Source of the DNA: Pleurotus ostreatus/Saccharomyces cerevisiae fusant
Lineage: Eukaryota > Opisthokonta
Length of the DNA: 19,696 nucleotides
NCBI GenBank assembly: GCA_024196135.1
Contig: JAMQCK010000582.1
Location: 1 to 19,696 of the forward strand
Direction: 5' to 3'
The notes under the pieces were generated by a model that was not told the DNA's origin, did no database searches, and saw only the letters and a program-made list of their open reading frames with translations. Shown here piece by piece: positions 1 through 12,048 of this stretch. How positions within the stretch are numbered: position 1 is the first letter of the stretch; each line of letters opens with the position of its first letter. The translations under genes were made by a program, and so were the position numbers.

Positions 1-117
1 AGCAGAAACGGTCGTAAGAGCAGCAATAATGGCTTGCTGACCAGGTAGATTTGCGAAGTCCGGTAAAGCCTCGGACGAGGGGTCGGAGAGGCGGGGAGGT
101 GGATTTTGGTCGGCCAT
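1..117 (-). CDS. N-terminus of an unrecognised protein (partial, runs off the left edge)
   Basis: Reading the minus strand from an ATG at 117 gives 39 codons without a stop up to the window edge. The peptide starts MADQNPPPRLSDPSSEAL and continues with PDFANLPGQQAIIAAL. The Pro/Ser-rich start followed by an amphipathic Ala/Ile/Leu stretch reads like a real N-terminus, and an ATG opening away from the PARP gene fits a divergent promoter. No domain can be named from this length. An intron could begin inside it, because a GTCAGC lies in the last third. The call rests only on composition and position. Confidence 0.5.
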   Translation of the reverse strand, partial: MADQNPPPRLSDPSSEALPDFANLPGQQAIIAALTTVSA

Positions 118-480
118 CAAGGGATAGGGGCTGGTGCAGTTGTAGGTCCAGATGTGATGGAGAGAGCACGCGAGTGTGATGATGGCGCCGTGGAGAGGAA
201 AAGGAAGGCGGGGGTGAAGTTTCTTTTTGTTGCAGCTTCAAAATTCCTCTCGAGCTCAGTAGCAGACGTGAGCGTTCACACCGAACAGACGATCGGTGTC
301 GATCACTCCCGTCATCCATAGACCAACCTCCGGCTACTCCCTCGTGCCTCGGTAATTGCCGGACTCACAAACTCGGGCCCGAGCACAACGTGGGAATAAA
401 TAGGGGCTCAACGCGTCGCGACTCAAACGGCTTGTTCAACTCCTTGTTCCCGACCGCCACCATCCCCAGCGACCCTCAAG
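118..480. promoter_or_regulatory. Divergent promoter region between the left-edge gene and PARP
   Basis: These 363 bp separate two start codons that point away from each other. An A/T-rich TATA-like box, AATAAATA, lies at 395-402, about 80 bp before the PARP ATG and on its strand. The 5' leader after it is pyrimidine-rich and has no upstream ATG. No credible coding frame crosses the interval. Which gene uses which element is inferred from distance alone. Confidence 0.45.
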
Positions 481-3400
481 ATGCCCCCTCGCAAGAAGGC
501 AGATTCAGACGCGGCCCCCGTGGTGCCTACGCGCCAGAGCTCGCGTATCAAGGCAGCCGCGGCCGCTGCACCGCCGCCTGCGCCTGCACCGCCTGTGAAG
601 AAGGCCCCAGCAAAGAAGGCGGCGGCGAAGAAGAAGGAAGTTGCGGAGGAGGATGAGGAGGAAGGTGACGAAGAAGAGGAAGAGCCGAAGCCTAAGGCAC
701 GGTCGAGGGCTGGGTCAAGGGCTGGTTCGAAGCCACCTTCGACCACGAAGGCCAAGGCTCCGGCAAAGAAGCCTGCTTCGAAGGCTGCGGCGAAGAAGAC
801 GGTTGAGGATGTGAAGGAGGAGGAGGAGGAGGAGGAAGAGCCGCAGCCAAAGTCGAGGTCTCGCGCAGGCTCGCGGGCAGGTTCAAAGCCTCCTTCAGCC
901 ACGAAGCCGCGCGCCACGTCGAAGAAGCCGGCCACAAAGGCCGCCGCGAAGAAGACGGTGGACGATATTGCGGAAGCTGATGAGGAAGACGAGGATGAGC
1001 TCGAGGCGGATGCGGACCAGGAGACAGATGCGCAGCCAACGGGGAAGCGGCGGTCGCCGAAGGGCTATCGCTCGAGGGCGAAACCCAAGTCGGATGCGAA
1101 GCCCAAGGCCGCTGCGAAACCCAAGTCAGACGCAAAGCCCAAGTCCAAGGCGTCGGGCAAGCGCGCCCGCGCAGCATCCCCGTCTGACGACGAGGACGAG
1201 GACACGCAGAAAGCGAAGCCGGCGAGCAAGAAGGCGAAGAAAGACGCTGTCGTCGACGACGATGCGATGGACGAGGATGATGAGCCGCCTGCTAAGATGG
1301 TGGGTGAAATCGAACTTTCTGCTGCTTGTTGTCGTCTTGTGAGGAATCAGATGTTGACTACCTCCCGTAGGTCTCCGTCCTGAAGCGCGGCGCCGCACCT
1401 GTGGATCCCGAATCCGGCAAAGTCTGTATGTATCTCGTTACTCCGATACGCGCGTATGCCACATACTCAACTCGGATTTGTGGCAGCCACTCATCAGGTC
1501 TACGCGAACGCCGAGGGCGTCTGGGATGCTATGCTCAACCAGACTGATATTGGCGCGAATAAGAACAAGTATGTTGTCTTCGAGATCTTTGAGTGGAATA
1601 TGAACCAATCTTGGACAGGTTCTACGTCATCCAGCTGCTTCACCCTATCGGTAACGAGAGTTCCTGCTGGCTGTACACGCGCTGGGGTCGCGTTGGTGAA
1701 CGCGGGCAGAGTCAGCTGAAGGTCGGTCTAGTGATTACTGGCTAGAATGTATTGCTCAATAACACGCTCTGCAGGGCCCCTGGCCTCCGGCTACGGCGGT
1801 GAACGAGTTCAAGAAGCAGTTTAAAGCGAAGGCGGCTGTGCCCTGGGAGCAGCGCGTGGGTATGGTGGCGAAGAAGGGTGCGTGCTCTACAGCTTTTAAT
1901 CCGCCTCCGAACCAGTGGGAAATTTAACTAACTGTAACAACAGGCAAGTACTTCTGGCTGGAGCGCGACTTCGGCGACGAGGACAAGGCCGAGGAGTCAA
2001 GCAAGAAGGGCAAGGGCAAGAAATCCGAGCGCGAGGCGACGCCGATTCCGGATAGCAGCCTCGATGCGGAGGTGCAGGATTTGTGCAGGCTGATTTTTGA
2101 TACTGCGTGCGTTCACCTTCTGCTCTTCCCCTATAATATTTGGTACCGATTCTGACCCGCGTATCAGCCTCATCGACGCCCACCTCTCCTCCATGAACTA
2201 CGACGCGAACAAGCTACCCTTGGGCAAGCTCTCAAAAAACACGATCCTGCAGGGCTTCTCCGCGCTCAAGCAGCTCGCGGACGTGATCAAGGATCCGAAC
2301 AGCGAGGTGGCGAAGGCGAATGGCGGCCAGAGGGCGGCGATTGAGCATTTGAGTGGGGTGTATTATTCGTGAGTGGGCTTTGGCGCTTGTTTGTTTGGAG
2401 GGTGGTAAGGTTGACAAGGTTGACACATCAGGATCATCCCGCACGCATTCGGCCGCAACCGCCCTACGCCGATTGGCGATGAGAGGGTGTTGAAGGCGGT
2501 AGGTATCCCTGACTGTCTTTCTCTCGTACCCTCTGACCACCAAACCTCCGCAGGAACTCGACCTCGTCGACGCCCTTGGCGACATGGAGGTCGCCTCCAA
2601 GCTCATCAGCTCCAGCACCCCGCGCGACGAATCCGGCGCGCCCATGAACCCCCTCGACGCCAAGTTCCGCTCGCTCGAGCTCACGCGCATGGAGCCCATC
2701 GCGCGCGCCAGCGCCGAGTTCGCCGCGCTCGAGGCGTATGTGAACAACACGCACGGCGCGACGCACCACTTTAGGGTCGGCGTGAGGCATATTTATCGGG
2801 TGGAGAGGGAGAGCGAGACGGTGGCGTGGAAGAAGGCTGGGTTTGATCGGTTGGGGGAGGGAGAGAGGATGTTGCTGTGGCATGGGTCAAGGACGACGAA
2901 TTTTGCGGGGATTTTGAAGCAGGGGTTGAGGATTGCGCCGCCGGAGGGTGAGTAGTTGGGATGCTTCGATGAATACTCTGATGACTGACGCCTCTTGCAG
3001 CTCCTGTCACGGGTTACATGTTTGGCAAGGGCGTGTACTTCGCGGATGTGAGTATACTGGTCGCGCTCAGAAGGCATTGTATTGATTTACCTTTCTCTAG
3101 ATGATGTCGAAGTCCGCGGGCTACTGTTACATGGGGTGCGTACAATCACTCGAATTATTTTCAGTCCATGTACTGACGTCGCAACAGACTGAGCGGTCAA
3201 ACCGGCCTCCTCCTGCTCTGCGAAGTCGCCGTGAAGCCCTTCTACGAACGCTACGACGCCGAGTACGACGCGGACAAGGGGTGCAAGAAGGCCAATGCTC
3301 TGTGCGTATCCATTTCCTCACGTCCCCCTCCCCTCCCAATGCTGATACCTCGACAACTCAGGGCCACGAAAGGTATTGGACGCACCCAGCCCGTCAACTG

Positions 3401-3623
3401 GAAGGATGCGGGCGAGGTCCTGGGCAACGATGCGCTCAAGGGCTGCCATATGCCCGATGGGCCGTGCGATAACAATGCGGATCCGAAGGCGTATCTGCAG
3501 TATAATGAGGTGAGGGCTTCGTGAGATTGATACTGAGGGGGATGCTGATTACTTTCGTAGTACATCGTCTACAACACGGCGCAGATCCGTGCTCGGTATT
3601 TGTTGATGGTGGATCAGAAGTAG
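481..3623 (+). CDS. Poly(ADP-ribose) polymerase, WGR + regulatory + catalytic domains
   Basis: This enzyme transfers ADP-ribose from NAD+ to proteins at DNA breaks in the nucleus. Exons: 481-1299, 1371-1425, 1487-1568, 1619-1721, 1775-1877, 1944-2106, 2168-2368, 2432-2498, 2554-2947, 3001-3047, 3101-3135, 3188-3301, 3362-3509, 3561-3623. All phases agree and give 797 aa. Residues 1-273 are a Lys/Ala/Pro and Glu-rich histone-H1-like tail with a 52-residue duplication. The WGR domain follows (about 285-390, TRWGRVGERGQ). The helical regulatory domain is at about 430-560. The ART fold carries the H-Y-E triad: H641 in LLWHGSR, Y675 in GKGVYFADM and E777 in YLQYNEYIVYN, matching human PARP1 H862/Y896/E988, so polymerase activity is expected. 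I see no zinc fingers, PADR1 or BRCT domain. The start is the first ATG after the TATA-like box and opens MPPRKK. Confidence 0.95.
694..966 (+). repeat. 52-codon tandem duplication in the PARP N-terminal tail
   Basis: Two copies of a 156-bp unit lie in frame. The first has RSRAGSRAGSKPPSTTK from about 700 and the second has RSRAGSRAGSKPPSATK from about 856. Each copy continues into a Lys/Ala-rich stretch ending AAAKKTVED or AAAKKTVDD, and each is preceded by a Glu run. The offset between equivalent Ala codons (709 and 865) is exactly 156 nt. A shorter AKPKSDAKPK repeat follows near 1078-1150. The unit alternates a basic AT-hook/H1-like half with an acidic half. Confidence 0.85.
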
Positions 3624-3948
3624 GGTTGTGGTAGAGTCAATCTAGTATTGCAAATGAATTCTCTGCTTGATTTATGGTTCTCTCCTTGACTTGACTGGAT
3701 ATCTGCATGCACATTGCACCTTCATGTGCGGCTTTCCACAGTTAGTGTAAAGGCATACAACGTCGATCGCGAGTTGAACTTCAGTGTCATGTGACCGTGT
3801 GATACCCTACGGGATTTGCTCCCGTTTGACATCATGGACCCACAGCTTACAACTCAAACCGAACCAATTCCTTTGCCAACGAGGTCTGCCCGCGCATAAG
3901 ACACCAGATTGAACCCTGAGGGAGACGCACTTCGGCCTTCAAGCAACG
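3624..3948. other. Intergenic, PARP 3' end to glycosylase start
   Basis: These 325 bp hold the PARP 3' untranslated region and the promoter of the glycosylase gene. I see no open frame of note, no convincing TATA box and no long repeat. Local AT content is higher than in the flanking exons. Confidence 0.6.
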
Positions 3949-5465
3949 ATGCCTGAGCTACCAGGTAAACTTATAATCCAATTCGAACGGACCGCGGTTG
4001 GAAGACAACAAGTTCATCGGCTGACCGGCCTCCACAGAGGTTGAGAAGGCTGTTAGAGAGATCAAGCGAGCGGGACAAGGGAAGGAGATAGTCAGAGTAG
4101 AAACCCAAGACGATCCCATTGTGTTTGCTGGGGTTACCCATCAGGAATTCGTAGGTTTCTCTCCTGAATGTACGTCCCTCGTCTTCCGAGTGACCAAAAG
4201 CAACCCAATAGGCTGCCGAGGTCACTGGGCGCACCCTGGTTGACGTTGGCAGATATGGTCAGTATGATAAACTTGGCCGCGAATGCGACGCTTATATGTG
4301 GCCAAGGCAAAGTCTTCTACCTAACTCTCAGCGGTAAAGGACGAATGCCTGTCCTGCATTTCGGTATGACAGGTATGATACAGGTGAGTAGCTTCCTTTC
4401 CCTCTCGCGCAGTCCTTTGCTCACCCTTAGCCCAGGTGAAAGGCGGCGCCGCTACGTACTACATATCGTCCAAGAGACTCGTCGGTGACGAGTGGCCGCC
4501 GCGGTTCATGAAGGTTTACATTGTCCTCTTCTCCGCCACCCACGCTCATACCCATGTTCAAGTTCATCCTCCACTTCTCCGACGGCACACAACTCGCCTT
4601 CATGGACGCCCGCCGCCTCGGCCGCATCCGCCTCTGCGCCGACCCCCTCCACGAGCCGCCCATCTCCGAGCTCGGATTCGACCCCCTGCTATCCATGCCC
4701 TCCCGAGACGAGTTCGGAAAATTGATGTCACGGCGCAAATGCCCTATCAAAGCACTGCTCCTCGACCAGAGCTTCAGCGCCGGCGTGGGTAATTGGGTCG
4801 CGGACGAGATATTGTATCATGCGCGTGTGCATCCGGAAAGGCGGTGTAATACGATGTCGGGGGAGGAGTTGAATGCGGTGCATAGGTGGATGGGGGAGGT
4901 CTGTCGCATTGCGGTTGAGGCAGATGCGGATTCGGAGAAGTTTCCGGAGGATTGGCTGTTTAATCATCGCTGGGTAGGTCCTAGCTGTACTATTCGGCTC
5001 GGCATCGTCTCATACAGTGCACAGGACAAAGGCAAGAAGAATAAGCCGCAGACTATGACGCTCGTAAGTGCCGCATCTCGTGTGTGGTCTGCGAAATGAC
5101 TTCGCCCCAGCCTTCCGGCGAGCCTGCCACCATCAAATGGGTCACAGTCGGCGGACGCACATCCGCGTATGTTGAAGAACTGCAGAAGCTACCCGGCTTG
5201 CCACCAAATTCAGTGAAGAAGGCCGACGAAGTCGCCGTGGTGCTCAATGTAGGCCTTTCTTGTGATCGTGCTGGCCAATTCTCATCGACCTCGCAAGGAT
5301 GACGAGGAAAGTATCCTCACAGAGCTGTCTGATGAACCGGAACCTGCCACCGCCGTATCTAGCAAGCGAAAGGTGAATTCTATGCTTTCACGGGCGGATG
5401 ATATTCTGATAGGATTTCAGAAGCTCTCAAGTACGCAGAAGCCGCGCAAGAAGGTGCAGAGATAG
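3949..5465 (+). CDS. Fpg/Nei-family formamidopyrimidine-DNA glycosylase, zincless-finger (plant/fungal) type
   Basis: This is a bifunctional glycosylase/AP lyase that removes oxidised bases in base-excision repair. Exons: 3949-3964, 4038-4150, 4212-4257, 4307-4383, 4436-4513, 4563-4973, 5025-5063, 5111-5248, 5298-5372, 5421-5465 (345 aa). The 16-nt first exon gives MPELP and joins to EVEK, restoring the family N-terminus with catalytic P2 and E3. K60 in VGRYGKVFY is the expected beta-turn lysine. The H2TH segment is KALLLDQSFSAGVGNWVADE with Asn187. The four-Cys zinc finger is absent. Instead VTVGGRTSAYVEELQ places Arg276 where zincless-finger members such as plant FPG have theirs. The tail is Lys/Arg-rich (SSKRK, QKPRKKVQR) and could be a nuclear signal. 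The last intron (5373-5420) is 48 nt with no in-frame stop, so retaining it would give 361 aa. Confidence 0.93.
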
Positions 5466-6032
5466 GCAGTGCAATATTGGGCTGTCAGTGTTTTGTCGGT
5501 ACCGAAGGTCACGAGATTAATTCCACGGTTGATGTCTGCGATCTTGGGTGTTAATGTTATGCCCAATGGCATAGCCCAAGACATGTAGCTCTATGATGAA
5601 TATCAAGACTCACAAGACAAAGGTATGCATATGCGTAATATAGTTACACGGATGAGTATGAAGAATCATATGAGTTCGTGAGCGCTTGGTGACGATGTGT
5701 AGTTCTACATAGCTAATAAAGTTACTCAGAATCACTAGCTGTACAAAGACTTCATGGTCCTTGGCTATGGCCGCACGCAGACGGTCCGCTGTCAACTCGA
5801 CGGTCATGCGCAATCAACTCGGCGTTGACGTGCTGCCAGCATATGGACATTTACCATTTTATAGTTTCTACATCACCTCCCACTCGTCCTTCGTCGCTTG
5901 CGTGCTGCGACTCCGACTCGGCGAGGAGCACACATTGTCGTCTTTCACCACAGCATCGTCGTCAGTCACCACACGTCGTCGTCAGCCACCACAGTTGTTC
6001 GTCGGTCACCAAGGGCATTCTGCAATCGCTAT
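5466..6032. other. Convergent intergenic region between glycosylase and Zap1-like gene
   Basis: These 567 bp are the 3' flanks of two genes that point at each other. The left half is AT-rich and has no believable frame. The right half holds a short tandem repeat (listed separately). The long plus-strand frames from about 5760 to 6315 run through that repeat and antisense to zinc-finger exons, so I treat them as non-coding. Confidence 0.6.
5938..6010. repeat. About 20-bp degenerate tandem repeat, about 4 copies
   Basis: Successive units read TCGTCTTTCACCACAGCA, TCGTCGTCAGTCACCACACG, TCGTCGTCAGCCACCACAGT and TGTTCGTCGGTCACCA. They sit just past the stop codon of the Zap1-like gene, so they probably fall in its 3' untranslated region. 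Confidence 0.75.
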
Positions 6033-8873
<2,841 letters not shown>

Positions 8874-9509
8874 TGCACTGTCTAATCGGCGCCCTGGATC
8901 TGCGTATCTGTGGGTGGGGGCCGCGGGGCGTCGTGCAGCGGCGCGATGAGCGTCTGGGGCTGTTTCGGGGTCGCTCCTGGCCAGATTGGCTGAGACTTGG
9001 ATCCTGCGTTCGGTCGTCGCCGCTGTGGCGAGCAGGGACAGGCGCAGGGAGGACTGCTGGTTCGGGAGCGCGGCCCGTTGGGAGTGGTATGAAGCAAAGG
9101 GCGTGGCCGGCGCCATGCCAGAGCCGCCGCCACTGCGAGGGTACTGCGAAGGTTCTCGCTCTATTGCATAAAACCGTTTTCCACACTCTCGGCACGACTT
9201 CGGCATCACGACCGGTCCGGCACCCGATCTCCGCGGAGATCGCGGCAACGTGTCTCAAACCTCTTCAAGTAGAAAGCTGAAGAGATAGAGCTAAAGGGTG
9301 GTTCCTTTGTACTCGAAGAGTCTGCTCGGTATGAAGAAGGAGACTGCAACTTGGTTCGAAGGAGCAATCGGCGATGAGGACAAAAGGGGCAACTCGATAC
9401 ATGTCCGAAAGCAATTTAAAAGCTTCCGTCCCGCATCCGAGTCCAGATTTACGCTCTCAAAGAGGAGGATCGACGATCTCTAAGAGAAAACGCGTACTAG
9501 ATTCTCTAG
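8874..9509. other. Upstream region of the Zap1-like gene, open in the same frame
   Basis: These 636 bp lie between the esterase stop and the Zap1-like start, both genes on the minus strand. From 9248 to 8874 the Zap1 frame has no stop and contains a short CRECGKRFYAIER segment, so the protein could be up to 125 residues longer. The rest (9249-9509) shows nothing I can name. The plus-strand 61-codon frame at 9298 looks accidental. Confidence 0.5.
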
Positions 9510-10738
9510 CTACGACTCGAAAATGATATGCCTTACAAGACGCTCCGCCAGTATCCTATGCACTGCAGAAGAAAGGTGCAAGTCATCCACCCAGATCTCT
9601 CCACCCTCTTTCGCTACGTCCTCTTTCGAAAATCCGTACTTTTCAGGCTCGTCAAGGATGCCAGTGATGACTTCATGCGATGAGAAGAGGGTTGTCTTTG
9701 CCTGAGTGTCTGATGTCCATTGGGTGACCTTCGCGCGCAGATAGTCGTTCCAGGCGTTCACGCGGCCCTGAACGGTATCCCCGCACTCCATTCGCACCGC
9801 TTTGAGGATGTCCGTAAGTAGGTTACATGTGAATAGGGAGGGTGTGGGCGTGCGCGTGAGTAGATAGGGTGCAAAGTTAAAATAGAGAAGTAGGAGACGT
9901 GAATGGGTAGGGCAGGAGACATGAATGGCGGGGCCGCGAGACTTGAATGGCAGGACCGCGAGACGCATATATCATGGAAGGGAGAAAAGAAGGTTCAGTA
10001 TTCGGGGAGGGACCAGAAGTAGGAGGCATGAATGGTGAAGCACAAGACAAGGGTGGTGAGGTATATATGACGAGCAAGGCGGGAGAACGCGTTAAGGCGC
10101 ACCTGCGGGAGCCCGGTCCGTTGGCGGCACATCCACGAAGACAAAATTCCTCGCGCCAAATCGGTCATACAGAACTTGCGCGGCCCCGATATCCTTGTCA
10201 ACGATAGGGCCGAGCCTGTCTGCGGTGTTTTGCCCGCAGTCGTTGATGCCGAGGAAGAGGACTGAGAGGAGAGTCAGAAGACGAAGTATAGGAATGGGAG
10301 AAAAGTCGGAAGGCGCATCAACCATGCGTATGGAGATTGAAGGCGGAGAGAGGGCAAACCGTAAGTGGCAGAGGATAAGGACAGATGATCCCAGCCTCTT
10401 TGGGCTTGGTTGCTGAATCGCGCGATTTGCTCGTCGAGGTCTTCTTCTGCACTGGCGCCAGGCGTTGAGAAGTTCTTTATCTTTTCCGCACGTATGTCGA
10501 TGAGCTCGGGGAGGAAGTCGACCTACAAGCTTGTCAGCGCCTGCTAATCGGCAACCATTCCCCACGTCATAGACTTACCCATGTCTTGCCATCCGGGCGC
10601 TCATCCTCGTCGACATCGCATTCGGCGGAGACACTATATGAGTCCCCGCTGAAAAAGGGTCAGGCAATTTGACAGAATACGCGCGCAAGCTAACCAGAGG
10701 ACGACGTACAAAATCACCACACGCGTTTCAAGAGCCAT
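9510..10738 (-). CDS. SGNH/GDSL hydrolase, CE16-like acetylesterase
   Basis: Probable carbohydrate acetylesterase. Exons on the minus strand: 10738-10710, 10648-10579, 10522-10360, 10261-10103, 9799-9510, giving 236 aa. The 29-nt first exon uses donor GTACGT and joins as MALETRVVIFGDSYS, restoring block I with its nucleophilic Ser. Other blocks are STPGASAEEDLDEQIARF (block II Gly), VLFLGINDCGQN (block III, N94) and WVDDLHLSSAVH (block V, D212 and H215). VDVPPTDRAPA after block III is also typical of CE16. There is no signal peptide, since GDSYS starts at residue 11, so the product is probably intracellular unless an upstream exon is missed. It is shorter than most CE16 enzymes (around 300 aa). 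The third and fourth junctions are the weakest: the third uses donor GTTTGC, and the 303-nt last intron ends in CTCAAAG. Confidence 0.82.
9885..10040. repeat. Degenerate 22-26 bp tandem repeat inside the long esterase intron
   Basis: On the plus strand, units of the form GGAGACNTGAATGGCRGGRC recur at about 9893-9965, and a diverged unit AGTAGGAGGCATGAATGG lies at about 10019-10036. The array sits inside the 303-nt intron (9800-10102). All other introns in this gene are 56-98 nt, so repeat growth explains the extra length. Confidence 0.7.
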
Positions 10739-10745
10739 CTTTCAT
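10728..10745 (-). promoter_or_regulatory. Overlapping upstream ORF at the esterase start
   Basis: An ATG at 10745 opens a five-codon frame (ATG AAA GAT GGC TCT TGA) that overlaps the esterase ATG at 10738 in another frame. If it lies in the transcript, scanning ribosomes would meet it first. A role is inferred only. Confidence 0.4.
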
Positions 10746-10749
10746 GGGG

Positions 10750-10803
10750 TCACAGTACAGTGAGGGATCACGGTACAGTGAGGAATCACAGTCCAGTAAG
10801 GCA
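10750..10803. repeat. 18-bp tandem repeat, 3 copies, upstream of the esterase
   Basis: Units are TCACAGTACAGTGAGGGA, TCACGGTACAGTGAGGAA and TCACAGTCCAGTAAGGCA, end to end. The array begins 12 bp upstream of the esterase ATG, so it lies in its 5' leader or core promoter. Confidence 0.85.
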
Positions 10804-11088
10804 GCCAGACCCAGGTCGAGGGTGTATATCCAGTGTATGGGGGAAGTATCGTCAAAGGAGTACGGCAAAAGACGAGCTGGAGACTCGCCGCGTTTGACAA
10901 GTCAACCGTGCGAACCTCGTGATCATCGGTACCGATCACTCCACGTGCGCGAGAAGTATGAACGCCGAGATCCCCGGCTCTTCTCGAAGATTTCCATGTT
11001 GGGATTTCTTTACGCAGCAAATACCGACCACTGCAGCCTTATTCTACCCAAACAACTTCAAACCTCCATCTCGCCCTTCCATCTTCCC

Positions 11089-11096
11089 TCCAAGGC
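11089..11096. repeat. Left 8-bp target-site duplication of the hAT-like element
   Basis: TCCAAGGC directly abuts the left terminal inverted repeat and is identical to the copy at 11562-11569. Confidence 0.88.
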
Positions 11097-11561
11097 AGGA
11101 CCCCGGATAATGGGCGGCGAGGTTAGTTCCGGAGATCCTCAAAACAGGGGGAACCAAGTCCGACATTTTTTGGCCAAAAGGACGGCCAAAGTCCGACTTT
11201 CTAACCAACCTTGGCGGCCGCCGAATTTTTTTTATTTCCGATTAGGAAATTTAATTATTTGTTTTGTCACGTGCGTAAATATTCTACATTTTCTGTGCCT
11301 CCCCGAGGGCCTGTTTCGAACGGGAAACCACGCCATTCACCGCATTTCGTCGTTCGCGCGTAGCCCGTGCGCCATTCAGGCATTTCCAAGTCGTATTGTT
11401 GGACGCCCAGGTCGGGCACGGTCCCAAAAATCCGACGTCTAAAGTAACCTGACGCCCTCGACCTACCATTTCTCCGACTTTCTCAGAGACATTTCCGACG
11501 TTTGAGGCCCCAGAAAATCCGACATCGCGAACTGCCCCTCCCCCCGATTATCCGGGGTCCT
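11097..11561. mobile_element. hAT-like non-autonomous TIR element (MITE-like), 465 bp, intact ends
   Basis: The left end AGGACCCCGGATAAT is the exact reverse complement of the right end ATTATCCGGGGTCCT, and partial pairing continues inward into G-rich sequence. The element is flanked on both sides by TCCAAGGC (11089-11096 and 11562-11569), a perfect 8-bp target-site duplication. Eight-bp duplications are the rule for hAT elements, although these terminal bases are not the commonest hAT ends. The inside is non-coding with an AT-rich core at about 11220-11300. It carries six direct TCCGAC motifs (11159, 11192, 11431, 11473, 11494, 11518), two near the left end and four near the right. There is no transposase frame, so it would need one supplied in trans. 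Confidence 0.88.
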
Positions 11562-11569
11562 TCCAAGGC
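11562..11569. repeat. Right 8-bp target-site duplication of the hAT-like element
   Basis: TCCAAGGC directly abuts the right terminal inverted repeat and is identical to 11089-11096, so neither copy has mutated since insertion. Confidence 0.88.
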
Positions 11570-11977
11570 TCACAGACGCTGCTGAGATAACCAAATTTAG
11601 TAATCCGCGACGGAAGCCTACCCAACTCCGTAGCCACCGATTCAGACGCTTCTTCTCGCCATCTGGACAGCTTCATCACAAACAACATGCCGTGTGTGGC
11701 TCACAGCTCGGGTCAGTCACCTTGGATCAGCGGGATTGGCGGGCTCGTTCCCAAGCTATCGGCGTTGTCCTCCTCAGACCAGGCGCGGTATCCTTCCCAG
11801 ACCACTGGCGACGTCCTTCTCAAAGCCCACTGGCGCCGCCGACGTTCTTCACGGCTGCGTCCTTCTCAGACTATCTCATTCCCAATCACGGAGACCCGCA
11901 TGCGGGCGGCGGAATCTGTGACGACGGGGAGCAGTCCGAGGTGCATGATCGTACTAACCGTCGGGCAGGCGCGTACC

Positions 11978-12048
11978 GTTTACGCGCTCGAATCCCGTTT
12001 TACGCGCTTGAATCCCGTTTTACGCGCTTCCTGTTTACGCGCTTCTTA
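11978..12048. repeat. 19-20 bp tandem repeat, 2 full and 2 short copies
   Basis: Full units are GTTTACGCGCTCGAATCCC and GTTTTACGCGCTTGAATCCC. Two shortened units GTTTTACGCGCTTCCT and GTTTACGCGCTTCTT follow. The array is about 160 bp upstream of the 7-TM protein start. Function unknown. Confidence 0.8.

Noticed and set aside
423..1398. Long minus-strand and alternate plus-strand frames over the PARP first exon (for example 423-935 minus, 968-1342 plus)
   Set aside because: They are shadows of the repetitive Lys/Glu/Ala-coding exon; their translations are low-complexity Ser/Phe or Arg runs.
10669..11442. Plus-strand 257-codon frame
   Set aside because: It starts inside the esterase intron, crosses the 18-bp repeats and enters the hAT-like element; no domain or start context.
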